Shown piece by piece: positions 33,935 to 42,602 of a DNA stretch of 64,000 nucleotides. Below the pieces are notes generated by a model that saw only the letters and a program-made list of their open reading frames with translations, was not told the DNA's origin and did not search any database. Each line of letters starts with the position of its first letter. The first letter of the stretch is position 1. The stretch is from an uncultured bacterium (GTDB taxonomy: Bacteria > Verrucomicrobiota > Kiritimatiellia > CAIKKV01 > CAIJXV01): NCBI GenBank assembly GCA_903824675.1, contig CAIJXV010000032.1:1-64000 (forward strand), written 5' to 3'. The translations under genes were made by a program, and so were the position numbers.

Positions 33935-35335
33935 TCATTCTAACTCGACGACATCCCCATACGCGGGAACCGTCACCGGCCAACCGGTTTCCTGCCGCAA
34001 ATAGGCGGCAAACGACGCGGCGGATTCCGGCTCACCATGCGTCACGAAAATTCCCCGGGGTGCCTGCGGCAAGCCGGAAATCCATCGAAGCAACTCGCCC
34101 CGATCCGCGTGTCCCGAAAACCCATGGATCGTCTCGATGTGGGCGCGAACCGTGCATATCTGTCCATGAATCCGCACTTCCGGAGCCCCGTCCTGGATAA
34201 TCCGGCCCAGGGTGCCCACGGATTGATACCCGATAAACAATACCGTGGTCGTCGGCTTTCCAATGTGATTCAAGAGATGATGCTTGATCCGACCCCCCGT
34301 GCACATGCCGGACCCGGCAATGATGATCGCCGGGTCCCGCAACTGATTCAGCGCCTTGGATTCGTCCGGCGTCCGGATGTAGTGTAATTCCGGGAAATCG
34401 AAGGGCGAGCGTCCCTCCCGGAATAACGTCTGGGCTTCTTTATCCAGTAAATCAATATGTCGCCGATAAATCCCGGTAACTTCGGTCGCCATCGGGCTGT
34501 CCAGGAAAACCTTCATCCGGGGAATGGCGCCGTTTTCAAAGAGTTCCCGCAAATGATACAGGATCTCCTGCGCCCGCTCGACGGCAAAACTCGGCATCAA
34601 TAGAATCCCGCCCCGGGCGTGGGTGGCGCGAATCTCCTCTGCCAACCGTTCCGGTATGGGTTTCGTATCATCATGGAGACGATCCCCATAGGTCGATTCG
34701 ATCTGGATGTAATCAGCCGATGATGCGCGATCCGGATCCTCCAGCAAGGGCCGATCCCGGCGACCGATGTCGCCCGAAAAAAGGAGCCGTCGCGGCCGGT
34801 CCCGACCCGGACAATCGATCCGGATCAGGGAGGACCCCAGAATATGCCCGGCATCGAAAAAGGTCGCTTCGATCCCCCGCCCCACCGAAACGGGCCGGCG
34901 ATAGTCCACCGTCTGGAATCGCGCGACGGTGGCTTCAACATCCGCCACCTGGTAAAGCGGTTCCTCGGGATACGGCCCCTGGCGGCCTTCGCGGGCATGC
35001 CGCTTGCGCTTGAACGCGGCATCTTCCGTCTGCAACCGGGCCGAATCCAACAACACCAGGCGGGCAATTTCCGCCGTCGGCGCCGTGCAAAAAATCCGGC
35101 CTTTGAATCCCTCTTTGACCAGGCGCGGCAGATACCCGCAATGATCGAGATGCGCATGGGTTAACAGGACGGCTTGCAACGAAGCCGGCGGCACCGGGAA
35201 GGGATCCCAGTTGCGGGCTTGCAAGGCTCGCTCCTGAACCAAGCCGCAATCGACCAGGCACTGGCAATCCGGCGCATCCAACCAATAGCGGGAGCCGGTT
35301 ACGTTACCGGCCGCACCCAAAAAATGAATTCGCAT
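33935..35335 (-). CDS. Metallo-beta-lactamase/beta-CASP ribonuclease-like protein
   Basis: 466 residues with the MBL motif LLTHAHLDHCGYLP (HxHxDH), DAGHILGSS, LLFSGDIGRRD, then the beta-CASP insert (VERAQEILYHL... PMATEVTGIYRRH) with FLDSPMA, SGSGMCTGGRIKHHL, and a final RMMBL segment FSGHADRGELLRW and VTHGEPES. This is the bacterial CPSF-like group of exo/endoribonucleases. The RNA target is unknown. It is preceded by prfC on the same strand, 34 bases upstream, and is probably part of the same transcript. Confidence 0.9.
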   Translation of the reverse strand: MRIHFLGAAGNVTGSRYWLDAPDCQCLVDCGLVQERALQARNWDPFPVPPASLQAVLLTHAHLDHCGYLPRLVKEGFKGRIFCTAPTAEIARLVLLDSARLQTEDAAFKRKRHAREGRQGPYPEEPLYQVADVEATVARFQTVDYRRPVSVGRGIEATFFDAGHILGSSLIRIDCPGRDRPRRLLFSGDIGRRDRPLLEDPDRASSADYIQIESTYGDRLHDDTKPIPERLAEEIRATHARGGILLMPSFAVERAQEILYHLRELFENGAIPRMKVFLDSPMATEVTGIYRRHIDLLDKEAQTLFREGRSPFDFPELHYIRTPDESKALNQLRDPAIIIAGSGMCTGGRIKHHLLNHIGKPTTTVLFIGYQSVGTLGRIIQDGAPEVRIHGQICTVRAHIETIHGFSGHADRGELLRWISGLPQAPRGIFVTHGEPESAASFAAYLRQETGWPVTVPAYGDVVELE

Positions 35336-35369
35336 GGTGTCCGCCTTTCTATTTCATCCCTTACGGCAG

Positions 35370-36992
35370 TCATCCTGGCTTGCCCGGCATCTGATCGTGG
35401 GGCGAAACCGGATGCAGAACCAGTTTCCGTCGTTTATCGGCAAAATATTCCATCGACCAGGCATCGGGGAACAGCACCACCCAATGATCCCGGGTGTCCC
35501 GCGCCAGTTTGACGCCTTTGCCCAGATAGTCGTCGGCCAATTGCTCGATGCGGAAATCCGAGTCAAACCACCGAACCTGGGTAAACGGCGCCGGCTCCAG
35601 CCGCGGTTCCGCGCCATATTCGTTGGCCAACCGGTACATCACCACATCGAATTGCAGTTGCCCCACCGCTCCCAATAAAACAGCCGTGGAAACGCTCTCC
35701 GTCAGGGTGAAGGATTGAATCACCCCTTCCTCCAGCAATTGATCCAAACCGGCCTTGAACTGCTTATATTTTCCAGTTCCAAAATTCCGAATAAACGCAA
35801 AGGCTTCCGGTGAAAATCGCGGAATTTCATCATACCGGATCCCGGGATCCGTCGTCAGGGTTGCCCCGATCCGGAAGGCCCGGTGCGTCACCAACCCCAC
35901 GATATCGCCCGCTTGGGCCGTCTCCAGACTCTCCCGGTCCTGCCCGAATAATTTTTGCGGATAGGACAGGCGAACTGGTTTCCCTGTCTCCGGATCGTTG
36001 ACGACCATGTCCTTGACAAATTGACCGGAACAGACTCGCACGAAAGTCAGGCGGTCTCGATGCCGCGGATTCATATTCGCCTGAACCTTGAAGACAAATC
36101 CTGAAAACCGCGGATCCTCGGGGGCGATCGACTGGTCGCCCGATTTCCGCGGCTGGGGGGGGGCCCCATGCGCAACGAAATAATCCAAGAGCAACTGCAC
36201 CCCAAAATTCGTCATGCCGCTTCCGAAAAAAACCGGGGTTATCAACCCGGCCATCACCTGTTCGGAATCAAACGTCTCACCCGCCCCGACCAACATCTCC
36301 ACCTCTTCCAACCAGACGCGGTAAAGAGTTTCCGGGATTTTTTCGCGCAAGGCTTCGTCGTGGATGCCGCCCACCTGCTGGGGAGCACGATGTCCGCCGT
36401 GCGCCGTCCGCTCGAATCGGTGAAGGTTTTTGCGCAACCGGTCATACACCCCCATGAATTCGTCCCCGCTGCCCAACGGCCAGGTTACCGGAAAAGCGCC
36501 AATCCTCAGGGTTTTTTCGAGCTCGTCCAACAGGGCCAGGGGTTCCCGGGCCGGCCGATCCATCTTATTGATGAAGGTGAAAATGGGAATTCCCCGCAGT
36601 CGGCAGATTTCGAACAGCTTGCGCGTGCGCTCCTCAATCCCCTTGGCCGCATCAATCACCATTACAACGCTATCCACCGCCGTCAGAACCCGATACGTGT
36701 CTTCGCTGAAATCCTTGTGGCCCGGAGTATCCAGCAGGTTGATGACGCACCCGCCATATTCGAATTGGAGCAAGGTGGAGGAAATCGAGATCCCGCGTTC
36801 CTTCTCTAATTCCATCCAGTCCGATGTCGTCGACCGTTGGTTCTTACGGGCGCGGACCGATCCTGCCAATTGAATCGCTCCGCCATACAACAGCAATTTC
36901 TCGGTCAGCGTCGTCTTCCCGGCGTCGGGATGCGAAATGATCGCAAAGGTCCGCCGGCGCGCAATTTCCCGCTTCAATTCAGCATCTGTCAT
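35370..36992 (-). CDS. prfC: Peptide chain release factor 3
   Basis: 540-residue translational GTPase that removes RF1 or RF2 from the ribosome after termination. GTP motifs: SHPDAGKTT (G1), RGISISST (G2), DTPGHKDF (G3) and INKMDRP (G4). The long domain II/III and the C-terminal RF3 domain are present. Start MTDAELKREIARRRTFAIISHPD is typical. Length is standard (528-540). First gene of a pair with the beta-CASP nuclease. Confidence 0.96.
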   Translation of the reverse strand: MTDAELKREIARRRTFAIISHPDAGKTTLTEKLLLYGGAIQLAGSVRARKNQRSTTSDWMELEKERGISISSTLLQFEYGGCVINLLDTPGHKDFSEDTYRVLTAVDSVVMVIDAAKGIEERTRKLFEICRLRGIPIFTFINKMDRPAREPLALLDELEKTLRIGAFPVTWPLGSGDEFMGVYDRLRKNLHRFERTAHGGHRAPQQVGGIHDEALREKIPETLYRVWLEEVEMLVGAGETFDSEQVMAGLITPVFFGSGMTNFGVQLLLDYFVAHGAPPQPRKSGDQSIAPEDPRFSGFVFKVQANMNPRHRDRLTFVRVCSGQFVKDMVVNDPETGKPVRLSYPQKLFGQDRESLETAQAGDIVGLVTHRAFRIGATLTTDPGIRYDEIPRFSPEAFAFIRNFGTGKYKQFKAGLDQLLEEGVIQSFTLTESVSTAVLLGAVGQLQFDVVMYRLANEYGAEPRLEPAPFTQVRWFDSDFRIEQLADDYLGKGVKLARDTRDHWVVLFPDAWSMEYFADKRRKLVLHPVSPHDQMPGKPG

Positions 36993-37186
36993 AACTCAAT
37001 CTCATATCCGACTTGAAAAAAAACCTGCGCCCGGAGGGTAGACCACCCCTTTTCACCTGTCAAATCCATTATTTAATTCCTGAATGCACCGGGGGATCAA
37101 GTCCTGGAGCTTTTTCCCATTATTCCACAATTTATCCGGCACCCCCGCCTGAAAACGACTCAAAAATATCTTTGTTTTTAAAAAAC

Positions 37187-38485
37187 ATGTTCATAATATC
37201 CCCGTGGTTGATGCCAGCATCAAGCTATTCGGGAAGGAGGCCTCGCCTGCGAAATCGTCGCTATCTTCTGGGGGTGGGGTTCCTGCTCCTGATCGGGTTT
37301 GTCATGACCAGCCTGGCCGCCTATTTTGTTTCCAAAGCCGCCTTGCGCACCCACATCCGGGAAAACGAACTCCCGCTGACCAGCGACACCCTTTATTCCG
37401 AAATCCAGCGCGATCTGCTTCGCCCCATCCTGATCTCGTCCCTGATGGCGCAGGACACCTTTGTTCACGACTGGCTTCTGGCCGGCGAACCCGATGAACT
37501 CCGCCTTCGCCGCTATCTGGACGAAATCCGTCGAACCTATGGCACGGTCACCAGTTTCCTCGTCTCGGAACGCACCCGGACCTATTATCATGCTGATGGG
37601 ATCCTGAAAAAAGTCAGCCCGGACGAACCCCGGGATGCCTGGTTTTTTCGCGTCCGCGATCTGACGACCCCTTACGAAATCAATCTCGATCCCGACCTGG
37701 CCAACCGGGATGCCCTGACCATTTTCGTCAATCACCGGATCGTCGATGATCAGGGCCGATTCCTCGGCGCCACGGGAATCGGCCTGACGATCAAATCCGT
37801 AAACGCTATGATGCTCGACTATCGCCGGCGCTATGATCGAAACGTCTACTTTGTCAACCCCAACGGCCAGCTGATCACCCGGCTCGACCAGACGACGGCC
37901 TCCACCGCTTCGCCCGTCACACCGGACGACCTCACGGCTCAGATAAAAAAACTGATCGCTTCCGGTAAATCCAGCGCCAGCTTTCAGCGAAAAGGTACCA
38001 CCCTCCATCTCAACGCCCGATTCATCCCGGAACTCAACTGGTATCTGGTGGTGGAACAGGCGGAAACCAAGGCCTTGCGAAACATTTTCAAAGCCTTGAT
38101 CGCCAATCTGTTTTTTTGTATCGCGGTTACGGTGGGCGTTCTTTTCCTGTTCAATTTCATCCTGAATATTTTCCGACGCCGGCTCGACCAGGTATTCGAG
38201 GAGGAACTCGCCTTGCGCCGTATCAACCGCGACCAGGCGGAATCCATTTCCCTCCAAAATCGCGAATTATCCGAAAGCAACATCCGCCTCCAAGCGGCCC
38301 TCGCGGATGTGAAAAAATTAAGCGGTCTTTTGCCGATTTGTGCCTCGTGCAAAAAAATCAGGGATGACCGGGGCTATTGGAACCGGATCGAAGCCTATAT
38401 CCAGAACCATTCCGAGGCCGAATTCAGTCATTCCATCTGTCCGGAATGTTCCCGAAAATTATACCCTGAGATCTTTCCCATCTAA
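37187..38485 (+). CDS. Membrane sensor protein with C-terminal zinc-ribbon-like module
   Basis: 432 residues from this start (37211 is an alternative; no strong ribosome site for either). One helix near 28-50, an extracytoplasmic sensor region of about 235 residues that resembles a Cache domain (FFRVRDLTTPYEINLDPDLANRDALTIFVNHRI is typical), a second helix near 300-322, and a coiled linker. The C-terminus, LPICASCKKIRDDRGYWNR through FSHSICPECSRKLYPE, has two CxxC pairs and matches a tail module seen on many PAS and response-regulator proteins. No kinase, cyclase or GGDEF domain is present. It may act by docking a partner; the partner is unknown. Confidence 0.75.
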   Translation: MFIISPWLMPASSYSGRRPRLRNRRYLLGVGFLLLIGFVMTSLAAYFVSKAALRTHIRENELPLTSDTLYSEIQRDLLRPILISSLMAQDTFVHDWLLAGEPDELRLRRYLDEIRRTYGTVTSFLVSERTRTYYHADGILKKVSPDEPRDAWFFRVRDLTTPYEINLDPDLANRDALTIFVNHRIVDDQGRFLGATGIGLTIKSVNAMMLDYRRRYDRNVYFVNPNGQLITRLDQTTASTASPVTPDDLTAQIKKLIASGKSSASFQRKGTTLHLNARFIPELNWYLVVEQAETKALRNIFKALIANLFFCIAVTVGVLFLFNFILNIFRRRLDQVFEEELALRRINRDQAESISLQNRELSESNIRLQAALADVKKLSGLLPICASCKKIRDDRGYWNRIEAYIQNHSEAEFSHSICPECSRKLYPEIFPI

Positions 38486-38525
38486 AAGTTTGCTTGAATC
38501 CGCCGCCTGCTTAACGGTACAGTTT

Positions 38526-38572
38526 GAAGGGTTGCTGGATAAACCCTTCACCCGTCCGCCTTTGGGTGGACG
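38526..38572 (+). promoter_or_regulatory. Tandem hairpins before the Ctp protease gene
   Basis: GAAGGGTT/AACCCTTC (38526-38549, eight pairs) and CGTCCGCC/GGTGGACG (38553-38572, eight pairs with one wobble) lie directly upstream of the GAGG ribosome site. They could be a terminator for the sensor gene or a leader structure for the protease gene. No poly-U follows, so the latter is possible. Confidence 0.4.
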
Positions 38573-38584
38573 CGAGGTCTTTCA

Positions 38585-39946
38585 ATGTGTTGGAAATCGA
38601 TGCGGCGCCCTAACCTGTGTTATCGAAGGCTCCTGTTTCTGGTGATGATCGCCACGGGCCTCGCCGGCTGCCGATCAACCCCTCCCGTTTCCGCCCCGTC
38701 CGCCCAACCCGTCGCGCTTCAAAATATCGGCTCCAACCCGCCGCCGACCGCTGTCGAGGCAGAAGATGTCGCCTACCAGCAACTCCGGCTCCTGGCCCGG
38801 GCCCTCATCCAGATCCGTAAAGACTACGTCGATCCCTCCAAAACCGAATACCCCGCCTTGATCCAGGGCGCCCTTCAGGGCATGCTCCAATCACTCGACC
38901 CTCACAGCCAGTTCCTCGATGCCGAGCTCTATGAAAATATCAAAAACGATACCTCGGGCGAATTCGGCGGGATCGGCATTGTATTGGGCTTCCAGGACGG
39001 AATTCTTTCCGTTATCGCCCCGATGGAGGGCACCCCTGCTTTCCGCGCCGGTATGCTCGCGGGTGATCGCATCGCGAGTATCAATGGAAAGTCGACCGAA
39101 GCCCTGAATATGCGCGATGCGATCCGCCTGTTGCGAGGCCCGGAAAATACCGCCGTGTCCCTCACCGTGACGCGAAAAGACGAAAAAAATCCCCTCGAGT
39201 TCAATCTGGTCCGGGAGCAAATCAAAATTCCCAGCGTCAAGGGCACCCGACTGCTCGACCCGGGGATCGGTTATATCCGCATCACCCAGTTCACTGAAAA
39301 TACCGCGCCCGAACTGCGGGACGCCCTCGATCAACTCCGCAAACAGGATTTGCGCGCTCTGGTTCTCGATCTGCGCAATAATCCCGGGGGATTGCTGAAT
39401 TCCGCGATCGAAGTCAGCCAGATCTTTCTCAAGCCTGGCCTGCCTATTGTCGTCACCCGTAGCCGTAACCCGACGAATGATCCGCCCCCCTATACCTCCG
39501 GCGGCCCCTTGCACCTGACTGAATTTCCCATGGCCATCCTGGTCAATGAAGGAAGCGCCAGCGCCTCGGAAATCGTCTCCGGCGCCCTCCAGGACCATCA
39601 TCGGGCCATTTTGATCGGCACCCGGACCTACGGCAAAGCGTCGGTTCAGAGTATCTTCCCCCTCGACGAATCCAATGCCCTCCGCCTGACCACCGCTCAT
39701 TACCATACACCCTCCGACCGGCCCATTCACGACATCGGAATCCCCCCCGATATCGCCGTCCCGGTCTCTCTTGGCGAATGGCAGAAAATTCTTCAAAAAC
39801 GAGCCCGCCTCGAAAACCCGGAGTTATTCACCAAAGAGCCGCCCCCGGAAGATTTGGCCGGCATCGTCGATCGCCCGCTGGAGCGAGCCCTCGATATTTT
39901 GAAGGGGCTTTTGATCCTTAATTCTCGCAGCCCCACCGAGCATTAA
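38585..39946 (+). CDS. S41-family C-terminal processing protease, lipoprotein
   Basis: 453 residues. A lipobox with Cys29 (TGLAGC) anchors it in a membrane. A PDZ domain (about 115-200: GGIGIVLGFQDGILSVIAP... AGMLAGDRIASING) precedes the S41 core, with RNNPGGLL and catalytic Ser326 in GSASASE with Lys351 in TYGKASVQ, 25 residues apart as in Tsp/CtpA. It cleaves C-terminal tails of envelope proteins. GAGG before the ATG at 38585 supports the start. tsaD begins six bases after its stop. Confidence 0.93.
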   Translation: MCWKSMRRPNLCYRRLLFLVMIATGLAGCRSTPPVSAPSAQPVALQNIGSNPPPTAVEAEDVAYQQLRLLARALIQIRKDYVDPSKTEYPALIQGALQGMLQSLDPHSQFLDAELYENIKNDTSGEFGGIGIVLGFQDGILSVIAPMEGTPAFRAGMLAGDRIASINGKSTEALNMRDAIRLLRGPENTAVSLTVTRKDEKNPLEFNLVREQIKIPSVKGTRLLDPGIGYIRITQFTENTAPELRDALDQLRKQDLRALVLDLRNNPGGLLNSAIEVSQIFLKPGLPIVVTRSRNPTNDPPPYTSGGPLHLTEFPMAILVNEGSASASEIVSGALQDHHRAILIGTRTYGKASVQSIFPLDESNALRLTTAHYHTPSDRPIHDIGIPPDIAVPVSLGEWQKILQKRARLENPELFTKEPPPEDLAGIVDRPLERALDILKGLLILNSRSPTEH

Positions 39947-39951
39947 ATCCC

Positions 39952-41019
39952 ATGATCGTCCTCGGCATCGAAACCTCCTGCGATGAAACCTCCGCCGCCC
40001 TGGTTCGGGCGGGACGCGAAGTGCTCTCCCAGGTTATCTTTTCCCAGGTGGCCCTCCACCGCCCCTATGGCGGGGTGGTCCCGGAAATCGCCTCCCGGAA
40101 TCATGTTGAAAAAATCATGCCGGTCATCTCCGAGGCCCGGGCCCAGGCCGGACTGGATTGGGACCGGATTGATCGCATCGCCGTGACCTCCGGGCCGGGT
40201 TTAGCCAGCGCCTTGATGATCGGGGTCGCCGCCGCAAAAAGCCTCTCCCTCCGTCTCCAGCGCCCCCTGGTTGCCATCAATCACATCGAGGCGCATCTCT
40301 ATTCGGCGTTTCTCGATCCTGCCGCACCGGATCCCGCCGCCGCCTGTCCGCTGTTGGTCCTGATCGTTTCGGGAGGACACACCTGTCTGGTTCGGATGTC
40401 CAAGCCGGGCGTTTACCGTCTGATCGGTCAGACCATTGACGATGCCGCGGGCGAAGCCTTCGACAAAGGCGCCAACCTCCTGGGGCTGGGATATCCCGGC
40501 GGCCCAGCCATCGATCGCGCGGCTCAAAACGGGAATACCCAGGCCATTCGCTTCCCCCGCGGACTCACCCGACGGCCTCATCATCACGACCCCACCCATG
40601 ATCTGCTTTGTCTCAGCTTCAGCGGGCTCAAAACGTCTCTGCTCTATCATCTCAAAGACCACCCCCTGGTCCCCGGGGACTCCCGCCTCGCCGATCTGGC
40701 GGCAAGCTACCAGGAAGCCATCGTCGACTCCCTCGTCCGCCGGACCGATGATGCCCTCCGGGACGAACCTTATCTGGCCGTTGTCGGGGGCGTCTCTCTC
40801 AACCGACGCCTACGGGAACAAATGACCGCCCTCGCCGCCCGGCGAAGAGTCCGCCTCCTGATGGCGCCCCCCACCTTTTGCGCCGACAATGCGGCCATGA
40901 TCGCCGGCCTAGCCGGATCGCCCGCTTTCGCCAAACAGCCGGAACGGCTCCCCATGGATCTCGATGTGGATCCGTCCCTGGAATTGAATTTCAACCTTTC
41001 GTCAGCAACGTTGACCTGA
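39952..41019 (+). CDS. tsaD: TsaD, tRNA N6-threonylcarbamoyladenosine transferase subunit
   Basis: 355-residue Kae1/TsaD ASKHA-fold protein that transfers threonylcarbamoyl to A37 of tRNAs reading ANN codons. Metal His111 and His115 lie in NHIEAHLYSAF; VLGIETSCDETSAAL at the start, TSGPGLASALMIG, LLVLIVSGGHTCL, and AFDKGANLLGLGYPGG are diagnostic. Partners TsaB, TsaC and TsaE are not in the window. It follows the protease gene closely. Confidence 0.97.
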   Translation: MIVLGIETSCDETSAALVRAGREVLSQVIFSQVALHRPYGGVVPEIASRNHVEKIMPVISEARAQAGLDWDRIDRIAVTSGPGLASALMIGVAAAKSLSLRLQRPLVAINHIEAHLYSAFLDPAAPDPAAACPLLVLIVSGGHTCLVRMSKPGVYRLIGQTIDDAAGEAFDKGANLLGLGYPGGPAIDRAAQNGNTQAIRFPRGLTRRPHHHDPTHDLLCLSFSGLKTSLLYHLKDHPLVPGDSRLADLAASYQEAIVDSLVRRTDDALRDEPYLAVVGGVSLNRRLREQMTALAARRRVRLLMAPPTFCADNAAMIAGLAGSPAFAKQPERLPMDLDVDPSLELNFNLSSATLT

Positions 41020-41094
41020 CCATAAAGGCTGGCCGACATGGCCACAGATGATCCCCCGCCCCATCCCATCCGTCCATTCGGGCGGGCGACACAA

Positions 41095-41127
41095 AAAAAG
41101 GGGAGGGATATAATCCCTCCCCTTTTT
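41095..41127. terminator. Bidirectional rho-independent terminator
   Basis: A perfect 15-pair stem with a three-base loop (41110-41112), A-tract on the left and T-tract on the right, between tsaD (plus) and the convergent small exported protein gene. It should stop transcription from both sides. Confidence 0.9.
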
Positions 41128-41146
41128 AGCAATACGAACTGACCTG

Positions 41147-41593
41147 TTACTTGGCAACCGGCGCAGCCGCGACTTCTTCGATCGTGGTGATCTCAGAAAC
41201 GACGGTCTTCTTGGCGCCCTTCTTATCGACGCCTTCATTACCCTTGCCGACCACTTTCACCTTCTTGTCGACAAAAGCATCGAGATTAATGGCCGCCGCT
41301 TCGCCCTTCTTGGCGCGGGGGGTAGGCAACTTCACACTGCTACCATCGTCCTGAACCAGCGAGAACTGGACTTTCTTGACTTCCTTGCCGGCCTTGTTCA
41401 TTTTGGTCTGTTCATCCTTCTTCAACGTGCCGGACACGGTCAGATCAACCGCGGGGGGCGGCGGAACTTTCTGCTTCTTGACGGCCTGCTCAACCGGAGC
41501 CGCGGGAACGGCCGGAGCCGCATCTTGGGCATTGACCGAAAGACCCATCGCCACAACACCCGCCACCAGACTACTGATTACAAAACGCTTCAT
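41147..41593 (-). CDS. Small exported Lys/Ala-rich protein
   Basis: 148 residues with a signal peptide (cleavage near NAQDA, residue 22), an Ala/Pro/Val-rich linker and a small beta-rich domain with many Lys (VDLTVSGTLKKDEQTKM, VQFSLVQDDGSSVKLP, LDAFVDKKVKVVGKG). The pattern suggests an OB-like fold, but I do not recognise a family. GGAG before the ATG supports the start. It is a single gene sharing a bidirectional terminator with tsaD. Function unknown. Confidence 0.7.
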   Translation of the reverse strand: MKRFVISSLVAGVVAMGLSVNAQDAAPAVPAAPVEQAVKKQKVPPPPAVDLTVSGTLKKDEQTKMNKAGKEVKKVQFSLVQDDGSSVKLPTPRAKKGEAAAINLDAFVDKKVKVVGKGNEGVDKKGAKKTVVSEITTIEEVAAAPVAK

Positions 41594-41828
41594 GATTGAA
41601 CCACTCCAATTGTTGTTTACCTGCATTTTATCCAAATTATCCGGTCATCCGAATCCTGTATTGACCGCCACCTCCCCCTTCCGCCTACCGTTGCCATAAA
41701 ACGATGGTCTGCTCCATCAGGCCAGTCGCAGACTCCGGCTAAAGTTGCACTGTCAAATCAATCAAGCCTATAAGAAAAATCAGGCAACTTTACAAGTAAA
41801 TTTGACCGAACGGGCGACCGGTGTTCCG

Positions 41829-42581
41829 CTACAAAGACCCCACTCGGATCAGAACAACAGAAATATTATCCTCACCCCCCGCCGCATTGGCCGCCTCGAT
41901 CAATTGGGCCGCCAGTCGATCCAACGACCCTCCCGGGGACCGGTCCCCGAGCAAAACTGCCAATGCTGAATCGGGAACCGCCGTTGTCAACCCATCGCTA
42001 CACAGGAGAAACAGATCGCCGGACTCCACGGTTACCGGAGTTTGCTCCAGCTCGATCTCATCCTCGATTCCGACGGCCCGGGTGATGATGCCTTGAAACA
42101 GCGAAGCGACTTCTTCCATCCCCACAAAAAGCCCGGATGCGGCAAGGGAGTGGTCCAGCGTCAGCTGTTGAAGCCGGCGGTTCCGCCAGCGATAGGCGCG
42201 GCTGTCGCCGGCATGCAAAAGCATGGCGGATCGGGGATCGTTCGCCTGCCAGACCAGTACCACCACCGTGGTGCCGCAGCCAACCCATTCCCGCCGCCGG
42301 GCTTCCTGCCGAATCCGGACATTGGCTTCCTTCACCGCCTGAATCACGCGGTCCACCGGATCGCCCGAACGAGGGGCTGCGGGCGCGGCAGGATCGAACT
42401 GGGCGCAGAGTACATCCGCGACCGCCTGACTGGCCATTTCACCCGCCGGCCCTCCGCCGATGCCATCTGCAACGGCAAATAAACCCGCTGAGGGGATCGC
42501 CAGGATGGTGTCCTCATTCTTCGGGCGATGCCGACCGATGTCGGTGGCCGCCGCAGATTCCAAAAAGGGGAAGTCGTCCAT
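41829..42581 (-). CDS. PP2C-type Ser/Thr protein phosphatase
   Basis: 250 residues. Metal-binding motifs of the PPM/PP2C family: DIGRHRPKNEDT, FAVADGIGGGPAGE, LLHAGDSRAYR, FLLCSDGLTTAV and GGEDNISVVLI. Compact bacterial form such as Stp/PrpC. It would remove phosphate from Ser/Thr on proteins, perhaps opposing the FHA-reader pathway. It is 21 bases downstream of a PaaK gene, so may be in the same transcript; no kinase is visible. Confidence 0.93.
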   Translation of the reverse strand: MDDFPFLESAAATDIGRHRPKNEDTILAIPSAGLFAVADGIGGGPAGEMASQAVADVLCAQFDPAAPAAPRSGDPVDRVIQAVKEANVRIRQEARRREWVGCGTTVVVLVWQANDPRSAMLLHAGDSRAYRWRNRRLQQLTLDHSLAASGLFVGMEEVASLFQGIITRAVGIEDEIELEQTPVTVESGDLFLLCSDGLTTAVPDSALAVLLGDRSPGGSLDRLAAQLIEAANAAGGEDNISVVLIRVGSL

Positions 42582-42602
42582 AACTCAATCCGCCGTCCAC
42601 CT

